42,905 nt of DNA from Burkholderia sp. Ac-20379. GTDB lineage: Bacteria > Pseudomonadota > Gammaproteobacteria > Burkholderiales > Burkholderiaceae. A program made the position numbers and the translations under genes. Positions 15,816 to 23,668 of the stretch are shown here, piece by piece. The DNA lies in contig NZ_JAAGPF010000026.1 of NCBI RefSeq assembly GCF_017104645.1, forward strand, positions 1 to 42,905. Reading direction: 5' to 3'. The notes below the pieces were generated by a model that had not been told where the DNA came from, did no database searches, and saw only the letters and a list, made by a program, of their open reading frames with translations. How positions within the stretch are numbered: the stretch's first letter is position 1; each line of letters begins with the position of its first letter.

Positions 15816-16400
15816 TTACGTTTGCGCGACCATGCCGGCAAGCAGCAACTCAACCATTCGAACCGCTGAAGGCTTCCAGTTTTCGCTCACCCTGATCGTT
15901 GCCACGCCGGATAGCGCGCGAAGCAGATCCAGCGGCTCGATATCGCGATGGCACTGGCCGGTTTCAATCGCGCGGTTCACCAGCGTCGTGATCGGTAACG
16001 CCAGCCGGTCGGGCGTCTTGCTGTACAGATCCTCCGGCCCCCCGATGAGCGTATCCATGGCTTCCGCCATGCCATGCTTCGCATCGAGAAAATCGACGAA
16101 AAGCATCAACCACGCTCGCAGCGCCGCCACCGAGTCGGGTTGCTCCATCAGGCGCTCCGCCGCTTCGATGAGCGCATCGACTTCCTGTCGATAGACCGCC
16201 GAGATCACCGCGTCCCGCGTCGGAAAGTGACGATAGAGCGACGCGATGCTGATCTTGGCCTCGCGCGCGATTTGCTCGAGGCTGGCCGACGCCCCCTTTT
16301 CCGCAAACACCTGCTTGGCCGCATCGATCAACCGCAAGCGGTTGCGTTCGCCGTCGGAACGCGGGCGACGGCTTGATTTGGAAGGCGGATCCGATTGCAC
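15816..16400 (-). CDS. TetR-family repressor of the monooxygenase-efflux operon
   Basis: A 194-residue TetR regulator. The helix-turn-helix spans about residues 20-66: LIDAAKQVFAEKGASASLEQ, then ISIASLYRHFPTRDAVISAVY. The helical ligand domain follows. It ends in the SBD-like segment common in TetR regulators of efflux pumps. It is divergent from the flavin monooxygenase gene, and two matched 19-bp operators lie in the 81-nt intergenic DNA, so it should repress both directions until a ligand binds. A GAGG-containing leader precedes its start. It probably responds to the compound that the monooxygenase and pumps handle. Confidence 0.92.
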   Translation of the reverse strand: MQSDPPSKSSRRPRSDGERNRLRLIDAAKQVFAEKGASASLEQIAREAKISIASLYRHFPTRDAVISAVYRQEVDALIEAAERLMEQPDSVAALRAWLMLFVDFLDAKHGMAEAMDTLIGGPEDLYSKTPDRLALPITTLVNRAIETGQCHRDIEPLDLLRALSGVATIRVSENWKPSAVRMVELLLAGMVAQT

Positions 16401-16413
16401 CTCAGAAAGCTCC

Positions 16414-16443
16414 TTGTTAAACGTAGGCTTCCTACGTTACTAT
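16414..16443 (+). promoter_or_regulatory. Predicted promoter of the monooxygenase-efflux operon
   Basis: TTGTTA (16414-16419) and TACTAT (16438-16443) are separated by 18 nt. The first TetR operator fills the spacer exactly, the classic arrangement for repression by blocking RNA polymerase. On the opposite strand, TATAGT (16439-16444) could be the -10 of the TetR gene, so both promoters would be covered by the same operators. Confidence 0.5.
16420..16438. promoter_or_regulatory. TetR operator 1
   Basis: AACGTAGG-CTT-CCTACGTT is a perfect 8-bp inverted repeat. It is the stronger of two matched sites and lies between the -35 and -10 hexamers. Confidence 0.8.
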
Positions 16444-16444
16444 A

Positions 16445-16463
16445 AACGTAGTGTTCCTACGCA
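16445..16463. promoter_or_regulatory. TetR operator 2
   Basis: AACGTAGTGTTCCTACGCA matches operator 1 at 15 of 19 positions (shared pattern AACGTAGnnnTCCTACG). The sites start 25 bp apart, close to two and a half helical turns. It lies 19 nt before the monooxygenase start. Confidence 0.72.
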
Positions 16464-16481
16464 TATTACAGGATCGAGCGA

Positions 16482-17567
16482 ATGAGGCATACGACAGACA
16501 AAACCCGAGGCGAGGCCGTACTGGTCGGGGCATCGTTGTCGGGACTGATGACGGCACTGTCGCTGTCCCGTGCCGGGATGACGGTCACGCTGCTGGAGCG
16601 TTCGGGCGAAAAATCCCGAGCTGGGGCCGCTTTGCCGGTGGGCGAGGGTCTCATCCAGCGCTTGACCGGCCGGCATGCCAGCGCGGACGCGCTGCCTTCC
16701 GGGCCGCAGGCCTGGGCCGATGTCCATGCCCGCCTGCGCGCCGTCGTCGATGCCGATCCGGCTATCCGGGTTCGCGCGCCGGTGCGCGTGACAGGCGTCG
16801 AGCAGGACGATCGCTCGGCGTGGGCGGTCATGGAGGGCGGGGAGCGGGTGGGCGGCGACCTCGTCGTCGGCGCGGATGGTCACGCCAGCGTCGTCCGCCG
16901 CCACGTGGCGCCCGACCAGCCGCACGCGGTGTTCGCCGGTTATCTGATCTGGCTCGGCATCGTTGACGAATGCGAACTTCAGGCGCCGCCGTGGCCGGAA
17001 TCGCTCGCGATACTGGACGCGCGCGGTTACTGCCTCAACGCCTACTACCTGCCGGGCACGGACGGATCGCTGGCGACGGGCCGGCGCCGGTTGGGCTTCG
17101 GCTGGTACGACGCCGGACGCGACGACCTGTTGCGCGCGAGCGGCGCCGTGCTCGGGGATGTGGTGCAACGGACAGTGCGCCCTGGCGATATTCCCGATTC
17201 GGTATTCGACGATCTGGCGGCGGAAGCCAGGGCCATCTGGCCGTCTCCCTGGCGCGACGCCATTCTTCACTGCCTGTATCGGCGTGCCGTGATCGGCACG
17301 CCGATCGGGGAATACATGCCGTCTCGCCTGGCGCGCGGGCGCGTCTGTCTGGTCGGCGATGCCGCCCATGTGCCGTCGCCGATGACCGGCCGGGGCTTCG
17401 ACGCCTCGGCGCTCGATGCGATGGCCTTGCGCGATGCGCTGCAGGACGAAGCGCGGCGCGATGGCATCGTCCGGGCGTTGCGTCGCTACGAAACTCGGAG
17501 GCTTCGGGCAGCCCGCGAACTCGTGCGGGCGGGATACGACTTCAGCGAGTCGTTCGCGTCGCATTGA
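16482..17567 (+). CDS. FAD-dependent aromatic monooxygenase
   Basis: A 361-residue class A flavoprotein hydroxylase. The N-terminal Rossmann motif VGASLSGLMTALSLSRAGM (residues 15-33) is followed by an ERS acidic end. DLVVGADGHASVVRR is the DG motif contacting FAD and NADPH. GRVCLVGDAAHVPSPMTGRG carries the GD motif at about residue 293. The Leu-Ser-Gly-Leu-Met version resembles 2,6-dihydroxypyridine 3-monooxygenase and related drug-modifying hydroxylases. It is first in an operon with an MFS pump and an RND efflux system under TetR control. A detoxifying hydroxylation of the same compound the pumps export is likely. No membrane segment or signal peptide is seen; it is cytoplasmic. Confidence 0.87.
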   Translation: MRHTTDKTRGEAVLVGASLSGLMTALSLSRAGMTVTLLERSGEKSRAGAALPVGEGLIQRLTGRHASADALPSGPQAWADVHARLRAVVDADPAIRVRAPVRVTGVEQDDRSAWAVMEGGERVGGDLVVGADGHASVVRRHVAPDQPHAVFAGYLIWLGIVDECELQAPPWPESLAILDARGYCLNAYYLPGTDGSLATGRRRLGFGWYDAGRDDLLRASGAVLGDVVQRTVRPGDIPDSVFDDLAAEARAIWPSPWRDAILHCLYRRAVIGTPIGEYMPSRLARGRVCLVGDAAHVPSPMTGRGFDASALDAMALRDALQDEARRDGIVRALRRYETRRLRAARELVRAGYDFSESFASH

Positions 17568-17622
17568 ATGCAACGATTCCGTGCCGTTTCCCGCAATCGG
17601 CAATACAAACCAGTGAAAAACA

Positions 17623-19008
17623 ATGGACATGCCTCATCCGACCCAAGATCGCGGACGCGACGCGCCGCCGATGACCACACGACAACGGCTCGTCGTCGTG
17701 CTGCTGCTCGGTGCCAACTTCATGCTGTCCGCCGATTTCTCGATCCTGAACGTCGCCTTGCCCGAAGTCGGGCAGGCGGTCGGCCTCAAGGTGGGCGATT
17801 TTCCGTGGATCGCCACGGCCTTTGCGTTGCCGGCCGCCGGGCTGTCGCTCGTGTTCGGGCGGCTCGGCGATCTCTACGGCCTGCGCCGTATGTTTCTGAT
17901 CGGCCTCGCACTGCTCGCGGCGTCGTCGCTGCTGGGGGGCGTCGCAAGTGAGGCCGTTCCGGTTCTGGCCGCTCGCGCGCTGCAGGGCGTTGCGACAGCG
18001 ATGACCGGGCCGGCGGCGTTGGCATTGCTGATCTCCGCATTCGACGACGACCGTCAGCGCGCGCGGGTGCTCGGCCTGAGCGGCGCATTGCTTTCCGGCG
18101 GTTTCACGTTCGGCGCGTTGGTGGGGGGCGTGCTCGTCGACGGCTTGAGCTGGCGCTGGGCGTTCCTGATCAACGTCCCGATCGCGCTCGCGATCCTCGC
18201 CGCGACGCCGTTCGTCGTTGCCGCGGCCCATGCCCGAAGCGGCGTTCGCCTGGACGTCCCGGGCGCCATCTCGGGCACGCTGGGGCTGGTGGCGATCGTC
18301 TTCGGTTTCACCGAGCAGTCCGCGTTGGCGATCGCAGTGGGCGCGGCGCTGCTCGTGCTGTTTGTCTGGATCGAACGGCGCGCGCCGGCGCCGCTGGTGG
18401 CCATCGACATGTTGGCGTGGCCGTCGGTGCGCTGGGGCAACGTGGCGATCCTGGTCATTTTCTCGATGGAAGCCGGCCTGATTTATCTGGTGACGCTCTA
18501 TCTGCAGGACGTCCTGCATTTGGGCGCGTTGGCGACCGGCCTGGTGTTTGGGATCCCGGGGCTGGCGTCGGTCGCCGCCGGCGTACTGGCCGGCCGGATC
18601 GTGGCCAGGCGCGGTGCGCGCGCCGTGCTGCTCGTGGCGCTGCTGGTGCAAGGCGGCTTCACGGCGCCGCTTCTGCTGCTCGGCGCCGATGCCAGCGCGA
18701 TGTGGATATTGATTCCGGCGTTGTTCGTCGGTTTCTTCGGACATATCTCGGCGGTGGTGGCCGCCACGGTTGCCGCAACCATGGAGGTGCCGGAAGCCAG
18801 TCGAGGGCTGGCTTCCGGTCTGACGACGACCAGCCAGCGCGTGGCGTCCACCGTCGGTATCCCGGCCCTGGCGGCCGTGATGGCCGCACGGGCGGACCTG
18901 CTCGAAGGTGTGCATCTCGCGGTGGCGGCCGATGTGCTTGTCACGGCGGTCGCGGTGATGGCGATTGCCGCCGGTCTGCGTGCGCGCAAGTCAGGCGTCG
19001 CTGGATGA
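17623..19008 (+). CDS. DHA2-family MFS drug efflux transporter
   Basis: A 461-residue multidrug-type MFS pump with about 14 hydrophobic segments. Seen: MLSADFSILNVALPEVGQAV (DHA2 motif D1-like, TM1), ATAFALPAAGLSLVFGRLGD then GLRRMF (motif A), RALQGVATAMTGPAALALL (motif B region), and SGGFTFGALVGGVLVDGLSW with RWAFLINVPI (motif C plus the DHA2 follow-on). Relatives export antibiotics, dyes and toxic aromatics. It starts 55 nt after the monooxygenase. The ATG at 17623 lacks a strong ribosome site; a second ATG two codons later is equally possible. It probably shares the TetR-controlled promoter. Confidence 0.92.
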   Translation: MDMPHPTQDRGRDAPPMTTRQRLVVVLLLGANFMLSADFSILNVALPEVGQAVGLKVGDFPWIATAFALPAAGLSLVFGRLGDLYGLRRMFLIGLALLAASSLLGGVASEAVPVLAARALQGVATAMTGPAALALLISAFDDDRQRARVLGLSGALLSGGFTFGALVGGVLVDGLSWRWAFLINVPIALAILAATPFVVAAAHARSGVRLDVPGAISGTLGLVAIVFGFTEQSALAIAVGAALLVLFVWIERRAPAPLVAIDMLAWPSVRWGNVAILVIFSMEAGLIYLVTLYLQDVLHLGALATGLVFGIPGLASVAAGVLAGRIVARRGARAVLLVALLVQGGFTAPLLLLGADASAMWILIPALFVGFFGHISAVVAATVAATMEVPEASRGLASGLTTTSQRVASTVGIPALAAVMAARADLLEGVHLAVAADVLVTAVAVMAIAAGLRARKSGVAG

Positions 19009-19091
19009 GCGTGCGTGTGCCTGTCTGACCGGATGTAGCGCCGCCGCTCGATCGGATCGGCAACGTTGCATCCATAAACAGAGGATTACTA

Positions 19092-19184
19092 ATGATAGAG
19101 CGAAGCATATCCATGCCGGGTCGGCGCCGTTCGCGCTTTCGCGCTCGTCCGAGGTTGCACATGTGGAAAGGAACGCAACGATGA
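19092..19184 (+). CDS. 30-codon upstream frame coupled to the RND adaptor
   Basis: ATG at 19092 has GAGG 7 nt upstream. It encodes an arginine-rich 30-residue peptide beginning MIERSISMPGRRRSRFRARP. Its TGA overlaps the adaptor ATG as ATGA. It occupies the otherwise empty gap between the MFS gene and the adaptor and could set adaptor translation by coupling. No homology is recognised. The adaptor also has its own AAGGA site. Confidence 0.35.
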   Translation: MIERSISMPGRRRSRFRARPRLHMWKGTQR

Positions 19185-20422
19185 TCGATGATCGAAAGGG
19201 CGCGTCCCGGCGGGCTCGCCTGCTGCGCCGATATTCCGGCCTGCTGACCATTTTCGCGACAGGCGTGGCGCTGGCTGCGTGGCTGCTGGTCGAGCATGCC
19301 GGCCGCAAGACGCAGGCAGCCGGGCCGAGCGAACAGCGCGTCACGGTCGCGCAGCCGCTGCAACGCGACGTGCGCGAATGGGACGCCTATACGGGACGAT
19401 TCGAGGCGAGCCGGACCGTCGAAGTGCGCCCGCGCGTATCGGGGCAGGTGAGCGAGGTGAATTTCCGTGACGGCGAGATCGTGAAAGCCGGTCAACGTCT
19501 GTTTACCATCGACCCGCGTCCGTTCGAGGCGGCGTTGGCGGAGGCGAGGGCGGCCCTCGCCGGCGCGCGCAGCGACCTGGCCCTGGCCCGCGCGAATGCC
19601 GCCAGAGCCGCGCGTCTCACGGGCGACGACGCCATTTCCCGAAGCGACGTCGATGCGCTCGAGGCCAAGGTTGACGCAACCCTGGCGGCTGTCGGGCAAG
19701 GGGAGGCCGCGGTCCGTCGGCGCGCGCTCGATCTGGCGTTCACGCAAGTCCGGGCACCGATCGCAGGCATGGCTTCGTATCGGCGCGTGGACGCCGGCAA
19801 TCAGGTGGCGGCGGGAAGTGCCGGCACGCTGTTGACGACCATCAACGTGGTCGATCCGATCTATTTTTCGTTCGACAGCTCGGAATCGCTCTTCATCAAG
19901 ATGAAGCGGATCGGGACGGCGGGCGGCGCGCCGTTGTCCGTCGACATCCGTTTGCAGGACGAAACGTCGTATCCGTGGCACGGCGTGGTCGATTTCACCG
20001 ACAACGCGCTCGACGATCGCTCCGGCACGATCCGGATTCGCGCGACCGTCTCCAATCCCCATCTGTTCCTGACGCCCGGCATGTTCGGCGATCTGCGATT
20101 GCCGATGGCCGGCACGCAGCGCGTCGTGCTGGTGCCCGACACGGCCATCTCGAGCGACCTGACCCGCAAGATCGTGTTTGTCGTCGGTACAGGCGATGTG
20201 GTCGCCGCGCATGCGGTCGAGCTGGGGGCGCGCGTCGACGGCCTGAGAGTGATCCGCTCCGGACTGACGCCCGCGGATCGGGTGGTGGTCAGCGGCGTTC
20301 AACTCGTCAAGCCCGGACAGAAAGTCCAGCCGCTTCCGGGCCGAATCGCCGCGCAGCCTCAGGCCGCCAGCGAGACGTTCTCCGTGCCGCAGGCCGGCGC
20401 GGCGACGATGGGGGTGCAATGA
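19181..20422 (+). CDS. RND efflux periplasmic adaptor (AcrA/MexA family)
   Basis: A 413-residue membrane fusion protein. An N-terminal segment (about residues 19-37, LLTIFATGVALAAWLLVEH) would anchor it in the inner membrane; there is no lipobox cysteine. It has the beta-barrel/lipoyl sequence EVRPRVSGQVSEVNFRDGE, a helical hairpin rich in Ala/Arg (about 105-165), the second lipoyl half FTQVRAPIAGMASYRRVDAG and the C-terminal barrel PGMFGDLRLPM. It connects the inner-membrane pump to the outer-membrane channel. AAGGA stands 8 nt before the ATG at 19181. It is fourth in the TetR operon when the small upstream frame is counted. Confidence 0.93.
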   Translation: MIDDRKGASRRARLLRRYSGLLTIFATGVALAAWLLVEHAGRKTQAAGPSEQRVTVAQPLQRDVREWDAYTGRFEASRTVEVRPRVSGQVSEVNFRDGEIVKAGQRLFTIDPRPFEAALAEARAALAGARSDLALARANAARAARLTGDDAISRSDVDALEAKVDATLAAVGQGEAAVRRRALDLAFTQVRAPIAGMASYRRVDAGNQVAAGSAGTLLTTINVVDPIYFSFDSSESLFIKMKRIGTAGGAPLSVDIRLQDETSYPWHGVVDFTDNALDDRSGTIRIRATVSNPHLFLTPGMFGDLRLPMAGTQRVVLVPDTAISSDLTRKIVFVVGTGDVVAAHAVELGARVDGLRVIRSGLTPADRVVVSGVQLVKPGQKVQPLPGRIAAQPQAASETFSVPQAGAATMGVQ

Positions 20423-20487
20423 ACCGTGACGTGTTTTGCGGCATCGCGCCGACGGGCTGCGATCTGTCTTGTCGCCAGGAGAGCTGA
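20419..20487 (+). CDS. 22-codon linking frame between RND adaptor and pump
   Basis: ATG at 20419 overlaps the adaptor stop as ATGA. The frame encodes a 22-residue peptide with three cysteines (starts MNRDVFCGIAPTGC) and ends 3 nt before the pump ATG at 20491. CAGGAGAG inside its 3' end serves as the pump's ribosome site. It looks like a translational relay. A functional peptide is possible but unsupported. Confidence 0.28.
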   Translation: MNRDVFCGIAPTGCDLSCRQES

Positions 20488-20490
20488 CGC

Positions 20491-23400
20491 ATGAGATTCT
20501 CACGCTTCTTTATCGACCGACCGATCTTCGCCGCCGTCATCGCGACCGTGGTGACGATCCTCGGGGCCATCTGCTACACCGTATTGCCGATCGCGCAATA
20601 TCCCGAAGTCGTGCCGCCCACCGTCCAGGTCACGGCGACCTATCCGGGCGCGTCGGCGGAAACGGTCGCCGAGACGGTGGCGGCGCCGATCGAACAGGAA
20701 ATCAACGGCGTGGACGGCATGCTCTATCAGTCGTCGCAATCGACGGGAGATGGCCGGCTCGTCATTACCGCCACGTTCAAGCAGGGCACCAACCTCGATA
20801 CGGCGCAGAACCTGGTCCAGAACCGCGTGGCGACGGCGGTGCCGCGTCTTCCCGAGCCGGTGCAGCGGCTGGGTGTCGTCACGAAGAAGACGGCGCCCGA
20901 CATCCTGCTCGCGATCAATCTGATTTCGCCCGATCACTCGCTCGACGAAGCGTATATCTCGAACTACGCCGTGACCCGCATTCGCGACGAACTGTTGCGC
21001 GTGGAAGGCGTGGGCGACGCCGAGTTGTTCGGGTCCCGCGAGCTGAGCATGCGCGTATGGCTCGATCCGCGGCGCGCCGCGGCGCTCGGTCTGACGGCAG
21101 GCGACATCGTGAGTGCGCTGAGAAACCAGAACGTGCAGGTTGCGGCGGGCACGCTCGGCCAGCCGCCCTCCGACGGCGACGCGTTCCAGCTCAACGTGCA
21201 GACGCAGGGGCGGTTCACCCAGCCGTCGCAGTTCGCGGACGTCGTGATCCGCACGGATCCCGACGGGCGGCAGGTTCGCGTCTCCGACGTCGCGACCGTG
21301 CAGTTCGGCGCGGAAGATTACGGTCTCGCCGCGTATCTCGGCCGCCAGAAATCCGTGGTCATCCGGGTCGTGCAACTGCCGGGTTCGAATGCGCTTGCCG
21401 CGGCCGAGGGCGTGCGCGCCGCGATGGCGCGCCTCGCACGGCAATTTCCGCCGGGGCTGACGTACCGGATCGCCTACGACCCGACCGAGTTCATCCGGAA
21501 GTCGATCGACGAAGTCGTGCAGACGCTGGTCGAGGCCGTGTTGCTGGTGACGCTGGTGGTGATCGTGTTCCTGCAGAAGTGGCGCGCCGCGATCATTCCC
21601 GTGCTCGCCATTCCGGTTTCGCTCGTCGGCACCGCCATCGTGCTGGCCGGAGTGGGGTACTCGCTGAACAATCTCTCGCTGTTCGGGCTGGTGCTGGCGA
21701 TCGGGATCGTCGTCGACGATGCGATCGTGGTGGTCGAAAACGTCGAACGTCATATCGAGCAGGGGAAATCTTCCGGGGAAGCGGCCCGGATCTCGATGGA
21801 CGAGGTATCGGGCGCATTGGTCGGCATCGTCCTCGTGCTGTGCGCGGTGTTTCTCCCGACGCTGTTCATGAGCGGGCTGTCGGGCGCGTTCTATCAGCAA
21901 TTCGCGGTGACGATCTCGACTGCGACCGTCATCTCGTTGCTGGTGTCGCTGACGCTGTCGCCCGCGCTCGCCAGAATCCTGCTCGAGCCGCATCGCGCGG
22001 AACGGGCCCGCGGGCGCGGATGGCGGATGGTCGAGGCGGCCGGCACGCACTTCAATGCTGCGTTTTCCTGGGCGAGCGAGCGTTATGCACGGCTGACCGC
22101 GCGGCTCGTGCGCCGGCCGAAAATCATGTTGCTGATATACGGCGGGCTCATTTCCGCGGCGGCGGCGCTGTTCTGGATCACGCCGGTCGGCTTCGTTCCG
22201 GCGCAGGATCAGGGCTACTTCATCGCGGCGATCCAACTGCCGCCGGGTTCGTCGGCAGCGCGCACGCAAGCGCTGCTGGAAGCAGTGTCGGCGCGCGTGC
22301 TGCCGATTCCCGGCATCAGAACGAGTATCGGCTTCGCGGGCGTCGACGGCCCGTCCGAGACGCGCGCGGCGAGTTCGTCGGCCGCCTTCTTCATGCTCGA
22401 CGACTACGATGCTCGGGCGCGTCGCGGCCAGACGCTCGACACGCTGATCGACGCGGCGCGCTCCGCGACCGCCGACCTCACGGATGCCAAGATCATGATC
22501 GTCAAGCCGCCGTTGATCCGGGGCATCGGATCGGCCGGCGGCTACCGGCTCATGGTGGAAGACCAGAACAGCGCCGGTTATCGTCAACTGGAACAGGCGT
22601 CCAATGCGCTGATTGCCCGGGCCAACGCGACGCCCGGGCTGACGGGTGCGTACACGTTTTTCGATACGGCCACGCCGCGCGTCACGGCGAACATCGATCG
22701 CGTCAAGGCGCAGATGCTGGGCGTGCCGCCCGAGCGCGTATTCGAGGCGCTGCAGGTGTATCTCGGCTCGGCGTTCGTCAACGATTTCAACCTGCTGGGA
22801 CGGACGTTCCGCGTGACCGCGCAGGCCGACGCGGCATTCAGGCGAACCAAGGCCGACATCGCCAACCTGCAGACGCGCTCCGATTCCGGCGCGATGGTGC
22901 CCATCGGATCGGTTGCCACCTTCGGCGACGACACCGGGCCGTATCGCGTGATGCGCTACAACCTGCACCCGGCCGTTGCGGTCGACGGCGACACGCAGCC
23001 CGGCACCTCGTCCGGCGCGGCGCTCGCGGCCATGGAGCGCGCCGCCGGCTCCGCCTTGCCGGGCGGGTTCTCCTACGAATGGACCGGCATCGCGTTCCAG
23101 CAGCATGCGGCCGGCAACACGGCGCTCCTCGTGCTCGCGCTGTCGGTGGTGTTCGTGTTTCTTGCGCTGGCCGCACAGTACGAGAGCTTCACGCTGCCGC
23201 TCGCCGTCATTCTCATCGTGCCGATGTGTCTCTTTTCCGCCATGGCGGGCGTGAACCTGCGCGGGCTGGACAACAACGTCCTGACGCAGATCGGGCTCGT
23301 CGTGCTGATCGCCTTGGCGGCGAAGAACGCCATCCTGATCGTCGAGTTCGCCCGGCAGGCGGAGGCGCAAGGCGCGTCGCCGCAGGAGGCGGCCGTGATT

Positions 23401-23658
23401 GCCGCGAGAGAGCGGCTGCGGCCGATCCTCATGACCAGCTTTGCGTTCGTGCTCGGCACGCTGCCGTTGCTGATCGCAGCGGGCGCCGGCGCCGAGCTGC
23501 GCCAGGCGCTCGGCACGGCCGTGTTTTTCGGGATGCTGGGCGTGACCGCGTTCGGGCTGTTGTTCACGCCGACGTTCTATGTCGTGTGCCGGCGCATGTC
23601 GCGGCGCCCGGCCGGCCGGCGCGACAACGGCGCGGCCGCGAACCCGATGGTGAAATAG
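20491..23658 (+). CDS. RND multidrug efflux pump, HAE1 family (AcrB/MexB type)
   Basis: A 1055-residue inner-membrane proton-driven pump. Its N terminus is FFIDRPIFAAVIATVVTILG. The porter-domain motif YPEVVPPTVQVTATYPGAS is present. TM4 carries the proton-relay pair Asp409-Asp410 in GIVVDDAIVVVENVER. TM10 carries the matching Lys in LAAKNAILIVEF. GQ-loop and FPPGL motifs are also seen. Two large periplasmic loops and twelve membrane segments match the family length (1030-1060). It forms a tripartite pump with the adaptor upstream and the outer-membrane factor 10 nt downstream. It probably exports aromatic or amphiphilic drugs together with the MFS pump of the same operon. Confidence 0.96.
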   Translation: MRFSRFFIDRPIFAAVIATVVTILGAICYTVLPIAQYPEVVPPTVQVTATYPGASAETVAETVAAPIEQEINGVDGMLYQSSQSTGDGRLVITATFKQGTNLDTAQNLVQNRVATAVPRLPEPVQRLGVVTKKTAPDILLAINLISPDHSLDEAYISNYAVTRIRDELLRVEGVGDAELFGSRELSMRVWLDPRRAAALGLTAGDIVSALRNQNVQVAAGTLGQPPSDGDAFQLNVQTQGRFTQPSQFADVVIRTDPDGRQVRVSDVATVQFGAEDYGLAAYLGRQKSVVIRVVQLPGSNALAAAEGVRAAMARLARQFPPGLTYRIAYDPTEFIRKSIDEVVQTLVEAVLLVTLVVIVFLQKWRAAIIPVLAIPVSLVGTAIVLAGVGYSLNNLSLFGLVLAIGIVVDDAIVVVENVERHIEQGKSSGEAARISMDEVSGALVGIVLVLCAVFLPTLFMSGLSGAFYQQFAVTISTATVISLLVSLTLSPALARILLEPHRAERARGRGWRMVEAAGTHFNAAFSWASERYARLTARLVRRPKIMLLIYGGLISAAAALFWITPVGFVPAQDQGYFIAAIQLPPGSSAARTQALLEAVSARVLPIPGIRTSIGFAGVDGPSETRAASSSAAFFMLDDYDARARRGQTLDTLIDAARSATADLTDAKIMIVKPPLIRGIGSAGGYRLMVEDQNSAGYRQLEQASNALIARANATPGLTGAYTFFDTATPRVTANIDRVKAQMLGVPPERVFEALQVYLGSAFVNDFNLLGRTFRVTAQADAAFRRTKADIANLQTRSDSGAMVPIGSVATFGDDTGPYRVMRYNLHPAVAVDGDTQPGTSSGAALAAMERAAGSALPGGFSYEWTGIAFQQHAAGNTALLVLALSVVFVFLALAAQYESFTLPLAVILIVPMCLFSAMAGVNLRGLDNNVLTQIGLVVLIALAAKNAILIVEFARQAEAQGASPQEAAVIAARERLRPILMTSFAFVLGTLPLLIAAGAGAELRQALGTAVFFGMLGVTAFGLLFTPTFYVVCRRMSRRPAGRRDNGAAANPMVK

Positions 23659-23668
23659 GAGAAACCGG

